59,158 nucleotides of DNA from NCBI GenBank assembly GCA_002842495.1, contig PHDB01000016.1, positions 1 to 59,158 on the forward strand. The letters run 5' to 3'. The DNA comes from Bacteroidetes bacterium HGW-Bacteroidetes-6 (GTDB lineage: Bacteria; Bacteroidota; Bacteroidia; Bacteroidales; DTU049). This document shows positions 17,130 to 25,526 of the stretch, piece by piece. A program made the translations under genes and the position numbers. How positions within the stretch are numbered: position 1 is the stretch's first letter; each line of letters begins with the position of its first letter. Below the pieces are notes generated by a model. It did not search any database. It was not told the DNA's origin and saw nothing but the letters and a program-made list of their open reading frames with translations.

Positions 17130-18545
17130 ATGTACGAAGAGCATTTACAACACCCGATTTTCAGCATTATTCATGGCTGGGCCGTCGAACACAGCAAGCG
17201 CTGCTATGTTGTGGGGGGCTATGTGCGCGATATTTTGCTGCATCGTTCTTCGTGGGACATCGATGTAGTTGTGGAAGGCGATGGTATTGTTCTCGCTACA
17301 TTTGTGGCATCGCAGCTGAATCCTTCTCCAAAGGTTTCGGTGTTTAAAACCTATGGCACAGCGCATTTTGTTTACGACGACCGCGAATGGGAATTTGTTG
17401 GAGCCCGCTCCGAAAGTTATGCCCAAAATAGCCGCAATCCCGAAGTGAAACCGGCTACCATCGAAGGCGACCAGTTGCGACGCGATTTCACCATCAATGC
17501 CATGGCTTTGAGTTTGGGAAGCGACTTTGGTGCATTTCTTGACCCGTTTTCGGGAGTTGTCGATCTCAAAGCAGGCATAGTTCGCACTCCGCGCGACCCC
17601 GATGTTACTTTTTCCGACGATCCACTTCGCATGATGCGTGCTGTGCGTTTTGCTTCGCGTTTTGGTTTCGAAATCGACAGCAAAGCTTTTGAATCGATTC
17701 GTAAACATGCCAATCGACTATCGATTGTTGCTCCGGAACGTATTGCCGAGGAACTCAATAAAATAATGCTTCATCAAAAACCATCTGCCGGATTTCGTCT
17801 GCTCGATATGTGTGGATTGTTGCAGCTTGTACTGCCCGAACTTCATGCACTCAAGGGCGTCGAAAGCCGAAACGGCTATATGCACAAAGAGAATTTTGCG
17901 CACACCTTGCAGGTGTTGGACAATGTAGCAACCAAATCGGATTCGCTTTGGTTGCGCTGGGCTGCATTGCTTCACGATATTGGAAAAGCGCCCGTGAAAA
18001 AATTCGACAAAGTGCGTGGCTGGACATTTCATGGGCACGATGCAGTTGGAGCTCGTATGACCAAAAAACTTTTCAGGCGGCTGCATTTGCCACAGAACGA
18101 AAAAATGGATTTTGTATCGAAATTGGTTGCATTGCACTTGCGCCCCATTTCGCTGGTTGAAGATGGTGTAACCGATAGTGCATTACGTCGATTGCTTTTT
18201 GATGCCGGTGACGATTTGGATGAATTGCTTGCTTTAGCCGAGGCCGATATCACATCGGGCAATGCCGTGAAAGTGAAGCAATACATGAAAAATTTTGCTA
18301 ATCTACGCATTAAGCTGCTTGAAACGGAAGACAAGGATAAGGTTCGGAATTTTCAACCACCATTGAGTGGCGAAGAAATAATGATGTTTTTTGGAATCGA
18401 GCCTTCGCGGGAAGTAGGAATCATAAAGAACTCCATCAAGGATGCAATTCTCGATGGTTTGATTGGAAATAATTACGACGAAGCATTTGCCTTTATGTTG
18501 CAAAAGGGCAGTGAGCTTGGGCTTGTACCGGCTCAAAAAAAATAA
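17130..18545 (+). CDS. cca: CCA tRNA nucleotidyltransferase / HD-domain protein
   Basis: Adds or repairs the 3' CCA of tRNA without a template, in the cytosol. The 471 residues from ATG 17130 show the class II nucleotidyltransferase head (YVVGGYVRDILL, then WDIDVVVEGDG with the metal-binding DxD), the base-recognition blocks GDQLRRDFTINAMAL and DPLRMMRAVRFASRFGFEI, and a C-terminal HD domain (LLHDIGKAP, FHGHDAVGARM), which in related enzymes has phosphatase or phosphodiesterase activity. An upstream in-frame ATG at 17070 would add 20 residues, but it lies inside the promoter, so 17130 is chosen. A hairpin terminator begins at the stop codon. Confidence 0.95.
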   Translation: MYEEHLQHPIFSIIHGWAVEHSKRCYVVGGYVRDILLHRSSWDIDVVVEGDGIVLATFVASQLNPSPKVSVFKTYGTAHFVYDDREWEFVGARSESYAQNSRNPEVKPATIEGDQLRRDFTINAMALSLGSDFGAFLDPFSGVVDLKAGIVRTPRDPDVTFSDDPLRMMRAVRFASRFGFEIDSKAFESIRKHANRLSIVAPERIAEELNKIMLHQKPSAGFRLLDMCGLLQLVLPELHALKGVESRNGYMHKENFAHTLQVLDNVATKSDSLWLRWAALLHDIGKAPVKKFDKVRGWTFHGHDAVGARMTKKLFRRLHLPQNEKMDFVSKLVALHLRPISLVEDGVTDSALRRLLFDAGDDLDELLALAEADITSGNAVKVKQYMKNFANLRIKLLETEDKDKVRNFQPPLSGEEIMMFFGIEPSREVGIIKNSIKDAILDGLIGNNYDEAFAFMLQKGSELGLVPAQKK

Positions 18546-18574
18546 ATCTTCTTTCCGGTTGCGAAGATTTTTGT
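18544..18574 (+). terminator. cca terminator
   Basis: AAATCTTC (18544-18551) pairs perfectly with GAAGATTT (18563-18570), followed by TT and a T-rich stretch. It overlaps the cca stop codon. Confidence 0.75.
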
Positions 18575-18597
18575 AATTTCGTACTAAAATTGAGTGT

Positions 18598-19161
18598 ATG
18601 CACGCCTATAGATTTAGAGTCACTTCCGACGAGAACGACGAATTTTTACGCGAGATAGAATTGCTGGCAAGTAACACATTTGAGGATTTTCACAAAACCC
18701 TGGTGGAATCCTGCAAATTTCAGGGCAATGAACTGGCATCGTTTTATATGTGCGATAATCAGTGGCGCAAAAGAACTGAAATTACATTAGTGGATATGAA
18801 TGCCGACGAGGATGGTGAAGCTAATACGGGCGGTACTCTGATTATGCGCAATATTAAGCTCAATCAGATTATCAACGATCCTCATCAGCGCTTCATCTAT
18901 GTTTACGACTTTTTGAACCTTTATACAGTGTACATCGAATTGATGAAAATTTATCAGGCTGATATTACCTTACCTCATCCACGGGTAATAAAGGAGGTTT
19001 CTGAAATCGTGCTTCCTGTTGTTAAATCGGGTATTATTCTCGAAGCCGAGGAGGAAGTTTATGACGACGAGGGTATCAAGTCGCAGTTTGGCGAAGAAGA
19101 AGATGATGACTTCATGAACGAAGACGAAGAGCTATTTAGCGACGATAGCCCTTTGAACTAA
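18598..19161 (+). CDS. Plasmid pRiA4b ORF-3-like family protein
   Basis: A 187-residue acidic protein. Residues 1-130 fit the pRiA4b ORF-3-like family (also annotated as IS1096 passenger TnpR-like): YRFRVTSDENDEFLREIEL, then TFEDFHKTLVESCKF and ASFYMCDNQW, and later RFIYVYDFLN. The tail from about 150 is very rich in D and E. The family is widespread in Bacteroidota chromosomes and has no established function; despite its name it is not a resolvase. It is the first gene of an operon with a TPR gene (15 bases downstream), the phosphosulfolactate synthase-like gene and aroE. The nearest -7-like box is TAATTTCG at 18574-18581, one mismatch off. Confidence 0.75.
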   Translation: MHAYRFRVTSDENDEFLREIELLASNTFEDFHKTLVESCKFQGNELASFYMCDNQWRKRTEITLVDMNADEDGEANTGGTLIMRNIKLNQIINDPHQRFIYVYDFLNLYTVYIELMKIYQADITLPHPRVIKEVSEIVLPVVKSGIILEAEEEVYDDEGIKSQFGEEEDDDFMNEDEELFSDDSPLN

Positions 19162-19176
19162 TCCGGAGAAATATTT

Positions 19177-20592
19177 ATGGGTAACGATCCTTCCGATTAC
19201 TACTACAGCGATGAAGAAGTAAACAAGCTGATTGAACGTTTTCGGAACATGATTGCCGGTGACGAGGTTAATTTTTTTGAGCCCGAAGAGCTGGAAGTAA
19301 TAATCGACACGTTTTTGAAAGAGGACGATTTGAGCAATAGCCGTCAGGCTATTGATTACGGGTTGAAAATGTATCCCGGAAATGAAGGATTGCAGATTTT
19401 AAACATCCATTATCATATACTCGACAATAAAATCGATTCTGCTGAAATGATGGCAAACCGATTTATTGAACTTTTTCCTGATAATGTAGAGGCATATATT
19501 GTTTTAGCATCGGTTTACGGAGAACGTGGGAAACACGAAGAGGCCGTTGAATTGCTCGAAAAAGCACTGGGAATGGATCCTGATTCGGAACAGCTCATCA
19601 CTGCATTAAGCATGGAGTATCAGATGCTTGGATTCAACAAAAAGGCAATTAAGTTGTATATTGATCTTCTGAAACGAAATCCCAATGACGAATTTGCCCT
19701 GAATGAACTTGTGTTTGTATATGAGCTCACTGGAAATATAGAAGAAGCCATTGTGTTTTTGCTTGAATTCACTGACGAACATCCGTTCAACCAGCATGCA
19801 TGGTTTCAACTTGCCAACGCTTATAATCTCAATAATCAGCCAGACAAAGCACTCGATGCATACGAATTTGCTTTGGCTGCCGATGCCACATTTTCGCCTG
19901 CATTGTTTGGAAAGGGGCATTCGCTTCTTTTTATGGGCGAGATACATAGTGCTATTGACTGCTTTCAGGAATCTGTTGAACATGAGGGGTTTAAATCAGT
20001 CTCGTATTTTTCGTTGGGTGAAGCCTACACGCAACTCAACAATTATGGTTCGGCTGCCGATAATTATATGAAATGTCTCAACGATGATCCACTTAACAAC
20101 GAGGCACGCATTGGCCTGGCTAACAGCTTGTATATGTTGGGTTTGGACGATGAAGCAATTGAGCAGGCCGATAAAGCTATTTTGAATGAACCTGAACGTA
20201 CCGATGCTTATCAGCTGAAAGGCACTATTTTGATGAATACTGATAGGTATGCCGAGGCTATTGTTGAATTTCGCAATGCTATTCGCTGCGAAAAAGACAA
20301 TTTATCGGCCTGGCTCGATTTGAGCGAAGCGAATCATTTTATGACCGGCCCCGATGAAGCATTGGCCATTCTTGAGGAGGCTGAAAAAGCGCAGGAGGAC
20401 GAAAGTGCTCTTATCTACTATCGAAAAGCAGCTATTTTGTTCGAAACCGGCGAAAACCAACGTGCGGTGTCCGAATTGATGAACGGGCTTACTACCCGTT
20501 TCGAACTATATACTTCCATTTTTGACTATAACAAAGCGTTGGAAGAAAACGAGATCATTATTGAAATCGTATCACTTTTTTTAAACCAGTAA
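19177..20592 (+). CDS. Cytosolic tetratricopeptide repeat protein
   Basis: A 471-residue TPR protein without signal peptide or membrane segment. About ten 34-residue repeats are visible, such as VEAYIVLASVYGERGKHEEA, HAWFQLANAYNLNNQPDKAL and RTDAYQLKGTILMNTDRYAE. The N-terminus (NDPSDYYYSDEEVNKLIERF) is charged and non-repetitive. It probably acts as a protein-protein scaffold in the cytosol. It sits 15 bases after the pRiA4b-type gene and 7 bases before the phosphosulfolactate synthase-like gene, so the four are one transcript. The partner is unknown. Confidence 0.88.
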   Translation: MGNDPSDYYYSDEEVNKLIERFRNMIAGDEVNFFEPEELEVIIDTFLKEDDLSNSRQAIDYGLKMYPGNEGLQILNIHYHILDNKIDSAEMMANRFIELFPDNVEAYIVLASVYGERGKHEEAVELLEKALGMDPDSEQLITALSMEYQMLGFNKKAIKLYIDLLKRNPNDEFALNELVFVYELTGNIEEAIVFLLEFTDEHPFNQHAWFQLANAYNLNNQPDKALDAYEFALAADATFSPALFGKGHSLLFMGEIHSAIDCFQESVEHEGFKSVSYFSLGEAYTQLNNYGSAADNYMKCLNDDPLNNEARIGLANSLYMLGLDDEAIEQADKAILNEPERTDAYQLKGTILMNTDRYAEAIVEFRNAIRCEKDNLSAWLDLSEANHFMTGPDEALAILEEAEKAQEDESALIYYRKAAILFETGENQRAVSELMNGLTTRFELYTSIFDYNKALEENEIIIEIVSLFLNQ

Positions 20593-20599
20593 CACAGCC

Positions 20600-21388
20600 A
20601 TGTACAATTTTGATTTGTCTCATTTGCCCGAAAGAGCAAAAAAACCACGCACAAGCGGCGTCAATATGATTATGGACAAGGGCCTCAGTATTCGCGAAGC
20701 CGAAGATATGATTGAGGTAGCCGGACATTTAATTGATTTCGTGAAACTGGGCTTTGGAACTTCAATTGCTACCGGAAAGCTGGAGGAAAAAATTGCAGTC
20801 TATAAAAAAGCCGGAATCAGTATTTACTTTGGAGGTACACTGTTCGAGGCGTTTTTGATACGTGGTAAAACGGATGAGTATCGTCGTTTGCTTGATCGTT
20901 TTGGTGTTGACACTGTTGAAATAAGTGATGGCTCGATGGATATTGACCACGATGCCAAATGTAACTATATTCGTGCGTTTGCCCGCGATTACCGCGTTCT
21001 GAGCGAAGTGGGATCGAAACGTGCCGATGTCATTATCAGCGATAAAGATTGGGTAAGCCAAATGGTTACCGAGCAGAAAGCAGGTTCGTCGTATATTATT
21101 GCCGAAGCCCGCGAAGCTGGTAATATTGGAATTTACGATGCTTCGGGAAGTGCTAAAAAAGGACTGATTCATCTCATCTCGGAATCATTGCCGGTTGAGA
21201 AAATATTGTGGGAAGCTCCGCAAAAAAACCAGCAGTTGTATTTTGTGAAAGAATTTGGCGCCAATGTAAATCTGGGAAATATTGCACCTAACGATATCAT
21301 TCCACTCGAAACAATTCGTTTGGGACTTCGTGGCGATACTTTTTTTCATTTTTTGCCAGACAACCTGAAGCAATTCGATCAAAAATAG
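20600..21388 (+). CDS. Phosphosulfolactate synthase (ComA) family protein
   Basis: A 262-residue TIM-barrel protein of the ComA family (PF02679). In methanogens and some bacteria, ComA adds sulfite to phosphoenolpyruvate to make (2R)-phospho-3-sulfolactate. Recognisable blocks are RTSGVNMIMDKGLS, FVKLGFGTS, GISIYFGGTLFE, VDTVEISDGSMDI and the late NVNLGNIAPNDIIPLETIRL. ComB phosphatase is not adjacent; an LDH2/MDH2-family dehydrogenase, the superfamily that contains ComC, occurs 23 kb away. In Bacteroidota the product is not established, so the reaction is inferred from family membership only. It lies two bases before aroE in a tight operon. Confidence 0.85.
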   Translation: MYNFDLSHLPERAKKPRTSGVNMIMDKGLSIREAEDMIEVAGHLIDFVKLGFGTSIATGKLEEKIAVYKKAGISIYFGGTLFEAFLIRGKTDEYRRLLDRFGVDTVEISDGSMDIDHDAKCNYIRAFARDYRVLSEVGSKRADVIISDKDWVSQMVTEQKAGSSYIIAEAREAGNIGIYDASGSAKKGLIHLISESLPVEKILWEAPQKNQQLYFVKEFGANVNLGNIAPNDIIPLETIRLGLRGDTFFHFLPDNLKQFDQK

Positions 21389-21390
21389 CG

Positions 21391-22128
21391 ATGAGAAATT
21401 TTGGAATTATCGGAAAACCAGTTGCTCACTCTTTGTCGGGTTACTGGTTTTCGTCGTTTTTTGCCGAAAATTCTATTGATGCACAATTCCAAATGTTTGA
21501 GCCATCGGCTATCGAAATGCAAAACTTCGGCGAATGGATTCACTCCAAACAATTGAATGGTTTGCTTGTAACCATTCCCTTTAAAAAAGAAGTGTTGCCG
21601 TTTTTGACCGAAACCGACATTCATGCACATGAAATTGGGGCTGTAAATGTGATTGATATCAGTACAAGCAATCGTTTGACAAAAGGCTACAATATCGATT
21701 GGCTCGCATTTGAGTCTGAAATACTGAAACACCGCCCCAATGGTTATAAAAAAGCGGTTTTGCTTGGAAATGGAGGCGCAGCAGCAGCAGTAGCCTATGC
21801 GCTTCAACGAAATGGGGTGTCGTTGGTGAAGGTTTCGCGAAATGCAACTGAAAACTGTGTTTCTTACGAAGAATTACCCGCCGAAGAGTTGCAAAATGCC
21901 GACCTGATTATCAATGCCACATCGCTGGGAATGAAACCTATGGAGAATGATTGCCCGCCAATCGATTATCAATTACTGAATCCAAACGCATTTGCATACG
22001 ATTTGATTTATAATCCTGCCGAAACACTTTTCTTGAAAAAATGTTCTGCTGCTGGTTGCCAAACTGAAAATGGAAAAGGAATGGTGGAATTTGTTTATAG
22101 GCGTGCAGTCGATTTGTGGAACATATAG
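21391..22128 (+). CDS. aroE: Shikimate dehydrogenase
   Basis: Reduces 3-dehydroshikimate to shikimate with NADPH in the aromatic amino acid pathway. The 245 residues are slightly shorter than E. coli AroE. Shikimate-binding Ser14 and Ser16 (GKPVAHSLSG), catalytic Lys65 (VTIPFKK) and Asp103 (GYNIDW, where GxNTD is usual, so Ile replaces Thr) are present. The NADP-binding loop is LGNGGAAAAVAYAL (125-138), and the C-terminal block is ENGKGMVEFVYRRA. It is the last gene of a four-gene operon and follows the ComA-family gene by two bases. Confidence 0.95.
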   Translation: MRNFGIIGKPVAHSLSGYWFSSFFAENSIDAQFQMFEPSAIEMQNFGEWIHSKQLNGLLVTIPFKKEVLPFLTETDIHAHEIGAVNVIDISTSNRLTKGYNIDWLAFESEILKHRPNGYKKAVLLGNGGAAAAVAYALQRNGVSLVKVSRNATENCVSYEELPAEELQNADLIINATSLGMKPMENDCPPIDYQLLNPNAFAYDLIYNPAETLFLKKCSAAGCQTENGKGMVEFVYRRAVDLWNI

Positions 22129-22146
22129 TGTTTATTCATACATTTG
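22113..22146 (+). promoter_or_regulatory. Promoter of the secreted protein gene at 22159
   Basis: TTTG (22113-22116), 22 bases, TACATTTG (22139-22146). The predicted start is near 22153, six bases before ATG 22159. Confidence 0.55.
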
Positions 22147-22158
22147 AAAAAAAATACC

Positions 22159-22779
22159 ATGAAGCGACTTTTGTTTGTTCCGGTATTGCTTATTTCGCTG
22201 TCAATCAGCGCTCAATTTAATACAAAAGGACTTTTGACCAGCAACATCCCTGTTGAGGAAGATGAAGTTCCATTTTACAAACGATTCAATTTTGAAGTGC
22301 TGGGCAGACAAAATGTGGAGATATTGTCCACGAATGAGATTGTACAGGCGCGTTCGCAGGTAGGTTTTGGTGCCAGTTTGATTTATTGGTATTATCCCGA
22401 TTTACACCCCGAAACCCGTATTGGATATCGTGTGGTTGATTTGTCGAACATCGACTCGATAGGAACAAAAAAATACCAGAACTTGTATTTCATGATGGGG
22501 GGCCGTTTTTTGCCATGCGATCAGGATTTTCTTTTCGAGGGAAATCAGTTGCGTCTTACGTTTGCAGCTTTAGGCGGTATTTCTATCCGTGGGGCTTCGC
22601 TTGCCGATCAACTGGCATTCGATATGCTTCTGAGTGCGGGTTTGGCCTATTCGTTCCAGCGGAGGTATTACACGTCGTTTGTGATGCTCGAATTTCAATA
22701 TAGTCCTTTGGGAAGCGATGCCGTTGGAGGTATTTATTTGCCCCCTTCCTACACTTTTTGTCTTAGTTTTGTTCTGTAG
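22159..22779 (+). CDS. Secreted protein, probable outer-membrane beta-barrel
   Basis: A 206-residue protein from ATG 22159 with a signal peptide (MKRLLFVPVLLISLSISAQ). The mature part has alternating hydrophobic strands with many aromatic residues and ends in TFCLSFVL, as expected for a small outer-membrane barrel. Motifs such as FGASLIYWYYPDLHPETRIGY and LGGISIRGASLADQ are not tied to a family I recognise. A TTG five codons upstream lies in the -7 box and is not the start. Barrel structure is inference. Confidence 0.6.
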   Translation: MKRLLFVPVLLISLSISAQFNTKGLLTSNIPVEEDEVPFYKRFNFEVLGRQNVEILSTNEIVQARSQVGFGASLIYWYYPDLHPETRIGYRVVDLSNIDSIGTKKYQNLYFMMGGRFLPCDQDFLFEGNQLRLTFAALGGISIRGASLADQLAFDMLLSAGLAYSFQRRYYTSFVMLEFQYSPLGSDAVGGIYLPPSYTFCLSFVL

Positions 22780-22797
22780 CTTTTTGTTGTATATTTG
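22768..22797 (+). promoter_or_regulatory. Promoter of the small secreted protein gene at 22822
   Basis: TTTG (22768-22771), 18 bases, TATATTTG (22790-22797): consensus with ideal spacing. The predicted start is near 22804. Confidence 0.75.
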
Positions 22798-22821
22798 TTT
22801 GTAAATCAAAAGCCTCGTCCT

Positions 22822-23187
22822 ATGAAATCAATTATTTTTCGAATTGCAATTTTTGTCTTTCTTTCTGGTAGTGCATTTGCACTCTCTGCACAGACAAAAG
22901 CGGACGAAATGGTTACGGCCGATGTAAACTGCGATTCTATTGGAATGTTGAACGGTGAAGTTGTGTATCAATACGATGTAACATTGAAAAACAACACAAC
23001 AAATAAACTTAAGGTGAAGTACACCGTTTTTCTGAAAGCCGGCAGTACTGTTAAAAAGCAGCACAACCATTCTACTATTCTTATTCCCGATGAAGAATTA
23101 TTCGAATCGCATGAGGGCAATATTTCGCAAAGCGACTGGAATCTGATAAGCTCATTCAGGATTGAAACCGAGGCAGAGGTGCTGTGA
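22822..23187 (+). CDS. Small secreted protein of unknown function
   Basis: A 121-residue protein from ATG 22822 with a signal peptide (MKSIIFRIAIFVFLSGSAFA, cleavage probably after LSA). The mature part looks like a single beta-sandwich (VVYQYDVTLKNNTTNKLKV, YTVFLKAGSTVKKQ) and resembles conserved-repeat adhesion or Ig-like folds only in outline. It has a strong promoter of its own. I do not recognise the family. Confidence 0.65.
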   Translation: MKSIIFRIAIFVFLSGSAFALSAQTKADEMVTADVNCDSIGMLNGEVVYQYDVTLKNNTTNKLKVKYTVFLKAGSTVKKQHNHSTILIPDEELFESHEGNISQSDWNLISSFRIETEAEVL

Positions 23188-23252
23188 AATATTTTATTGT
23201 TTTTGCATTGTATTCAATATAGGAGAAAAACGTATTGAATAAAAATTGTAGT

Positions 23253-23450
23253 ATGGGAAAAATCCGCCATATCAAGCTGTTTTTTGGAGCAGTTTTGTTG
23301 ATGCTGTTTGGCTCTTCAGCTCAATCGTGTTCGGGAACACTTTGTTATGTGCCAACGAATTCTAAAATTCCGGTGAATAATGTGAGAGATTTGGGATCGG
23401 ATACAACACGTGTTCAGCAAGACGGAAACGTTCAGAATGCTGATGATTAG
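23253..23450 (+). CDS. Very small exported protein, possible lipoprotein
   Basis: A 65-residue frame from ATG 23253 with a basic start and hydrophobic stretch (MGKIRHIKLFFGAVLLMLFG) ending SSAQSC. That may be a signal peptidase I site (AQS) or a weak lipobox. The mature part is 40 polar residues with two cysteines (CSGTLC). No promoter box is clear. The signal peptide supports a real gene, but length and lack of family leave doubt. Confidence 0.45.
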   Translation: MGKIRHIKLFFGAVLLMLFGSSAQSCSGTLCYVPTNSKIPVNNVRDLGSDTTRVQQDGNVQNADD

Positions 23451-23562
23451 CTGAGTTGCTGATGATTACTTTTTGTTGTATGCAATCGATGTAAGAACTC
23501 TTGACGGAAATGCCAATTCAATTTATTCTTGTTTAGTATATTATTCAAGCCCTTCGGGTCAG

Positions 23563-23590
23563 TTGCTTTGCCAAAAAATCATTAGGTTTG
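23563..23590 (+). promoter_or_regulatory. Promoter of the mgtC-sdaA pair
   Basis: TTG (23563-23565), 17 bases, TAGGTTTG (23583-23590). A start near 23597 lies just before ATG 23608. It lies inside the longest open frame of this gene and so excludes upstream in-frame starts. Confidence 0.6.
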
Positions 23591-23607
23591 CAAATAAATC
23601 TGAACCA

Positions 23608-24321
23608 ATGAAAGATATCTTTTTCCATACTTCAATGGAGATTGGCTCATGGGACATTGTTCTAAGGCTTTTTTTGAGTTTTGTAGCCGGATTGATTATC
23701 GGTATTGAGCGTGGAAGACACAAACAGATTCTAAGTTTGCGTCCGCATATTCTTATTGCGGTTGGTTCAACGCTGGTGATGCTCATTTCCATTTATTTGC
23801 CACAGGAATTTGGATTCGACAAAAATTACGATCCAGGGCGAATAGCAGCACAAGTTGTGTCAGGAATTGGTTTTCTGGGCGCTGGCGCAATTATCAAAAT
23901 GGGAGTTAATGTAAAAGGAATCACCACAGCAACAACTATTTGGGTGGCTGCAGCAATTGGTTTGGCCATTGGTGCCGGATTCTATTTTGCTGCAATGATT
24001 ACTGTGGTAATTATTTTGATGGTTCTCATTCTAATTGACATACTCGAAAAAAGCTTCTTCCGCGAAAGTTTGTACAAAGTCATTCATCTTTCCTATCAGG
24101 GACTCGACGACAAAAAAGAAATTGTGGTTGAGATTCTCAAGCAGAATAGGGTTCGTATGCTTACCATTAATGTGGAGAAAAACTTTGAGAAAAACTATTC
24201 AAACATTCACTTTCATGTTCATATAGCCATGCATGCCGATACTGAGTTGCTGTGTTCCGAAATAGCAGCCTTGTTCGAAGCCGGAAGCATCCGATATGTT
24301 CAGTTTCAAACTATGGAATAG
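23608..24321 (+). CDS. MgtC/SapB-family membrane protein
   Basis: A 237-residue inner-membrane protein. The MgtC/SapB core is clear: RLFLSFVAGLIIGIERGRHK with the family Glu-Arg pair, LRPHILIAVGSTLVMLIS, then ARIAAQVVSGIGFLGAGAII-type and GITTATTIWVAAAIGLAIG helices. A cytosolic C-terminal domain of about 80 residues follows, ACT-like by position. MgtC proteins in pathogens affect Mg2+ limitation and ATP synthase; in free-living bacteria the role is unsettled. An upstream in-frame start at 23473 would add 45 untypical residues and lies before the promoter. The stop codon abuts the ATG of the serine dehydratase gene with no gap. Confidence 0.88.
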   Translation: MKDIFFHTSMEIGSWDIVLRLFLSFVAGLIIGIERGRHKQILSLRPHILIAVGSTLVMLISIYLPQEFGFDKNYDPGRIAAQVVSGIGFLGAGAIIKMGVNVKGITTATTIWVAAAIGLAIGAGFYFAAMITVVIILMVLILIDILEKSFFRESLYKVIHLSYQGLDDKKEIVVEILKQNRVRMLTINVEKNFEKNYSNIHFHVHIAMHADTELLCSEIAALFEAGSIRYVQFQTME

Positions 24322-25515
24322 ATGCATTCAATTCGCGAGATATACAGAATTGGTTATGGACCATCAAGCAGTCACACCATGGGACCATCGCGTGCTGCAA
24401 AACAATTTCGGAACCGGACTCCCGACGCTGTTAAGTACATTGTTCATTTATATGGAAGTTTGGCGCTAACAGGCAAAGGGCACCTCACCGATGTAGCAAT
24501 TTCCGAAATGCTCAAACCGGCCACAACAGAATTTGTGTGGCATAACACCGAAACACTACCAGAACACCCCAATGCCATGATTTTCGAAGCCTACGATATT
24601 GCAGGCAAAAAAAGCGATCACTGGAGGGTATTCAGCACAGGCGGGGGGTATATTACCGAGAAGCCGGGATCAGTTGAAGGCGAACATGTATATGCTTTGC
24701 ACACGATGAAGGAAATCATGGATTGGTGCGACGAAAATGGTGCTCAACTTTGGGAATATGTAATTCATTGCGAAGGAGAAGCTGTTCTGGATTATTTGAG
24801 TGAAGTGTGGATTGTAATGAAAGCTGCAATTGAGCGCGGACTCGAGAACGAAGGTGTCTTGCCGGGGCCACTCAAACTTGCGCGAAAAGCGGCGAGTTAT
24901 CATGCAAAATCGATTGGCTATAGCGCACATATTATGCGCCGCGGACTGGTTTATACCTATGCGTTAGCGGTTTCCGAAGAAAACGCTGGTGGCGGAAAAG
25001 TGGTTACGGCTCCAACTTGCGGCTCGTGTGGCGTCATTCCTGCGGTGTTGTTTTTGTTGCATAAACACAACGATGTGTCCGAAGCACGTATTTTACGGGC
25101 TCTTGCGACAGCGGGGCTTGTTGGGAATCTGGTGAAGCAGAATGCAAGTATTAGTGGTGCCGAAGTTGGGTGTCAGGGCGAAATCGGTACTGCCTGCGCT
25201 ATGGCAGCTGCAGCAGCAACACAAATTTTTGGAGGAACAGTAACCGAAGTTGAATATGCAGCCGAAATGGGCATGGAGCACCATTTGGGCTTAACCTGCG
25301 ATCCAATTGCCGGTTTGGTTCAGATTCCATGTATTGAGCGAAATGCATTTGCTGCTGCACGCGCACTCGATTCGTCGACATTTGCCATATTATCAGACGG
25401 ACGCCATCGTGTATCGTTCGATTCGATTGTGGAAACTATGAAGCAGACGGGTCAGGACCTGTCGCAGAAATACCGTGAGACTTCGGGCGGAGGCCTTGCT
25501 ACAGTTGTTAAATAA
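24322..25515 (+). CDS. sdaA: L-serine ammonia-lyase, iron-sulfur type
   Basis: Deaminates L-serine to pyruvate and ammonia using an oxygen-sensitive [4Fe-4S] cluster. The 397-residue single chain joins the beta domain (SIREIYRIGYGPSSSHTMGP at the N-terminus, with the SSHTMGP serine-binding signature) to the alpha domain (APTCGSCGVIPA with Cys233 and Cys236, GCQGEIGTACAMAAAA, LTCDPIAGLVQIPC). Type: fused, about 60 residues shorter than E. coli SdaA. The ATG immediately follows the MgtC-type gene's stop, so translation is probably coupled. Confidence 0.94.
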   Translation: MHSIREIYRIGYGPSSSHTMGPSRAAKQFRNRTPDAVKYIVHLYGSLALTGKGHLTDVAISEMLKPATTEFVWHNTETLPEHPNAMIFEAYDIAGKKSDHWRVFSTGGGYITEKPGSVEGEHVYALHTMKEIMDWCDENGAQLWEYVIHCEGEAVLDYLSEVWIVMKAAIERGLENEGVLPGPLKLARKAASYHAKSIGYSAHIMRRGLVYTYALAVSEENAGGGKVVTAPTCGSCGVIPAVLFLLHKHNDVSEARILRALATAGLVGNLVKQNASISGAEVGCQGEIGTACAMAAAAATQIFGGTVTEVEYAAEMGMEHHLGLTCDPIAGLVQIPCIERNAFAAARALDSSTFAILSDGRHRVSFDSIVETMKQTGQDLSQKYRETSGGGLATVVK

Positions 25516-25526
25516 GAAGCAGACTT

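Noticed and set aside
16962..17144. A 60-codon minus-strand frame before cca
   Set aside because: It overlaps the cca promoter and start, has no domain or signal, and fits chance.
17145..17708. A 187-codon minus-strand frame antisense to cca
   Set aside because: Shadow of the cca reading frame with no recognisable domain.
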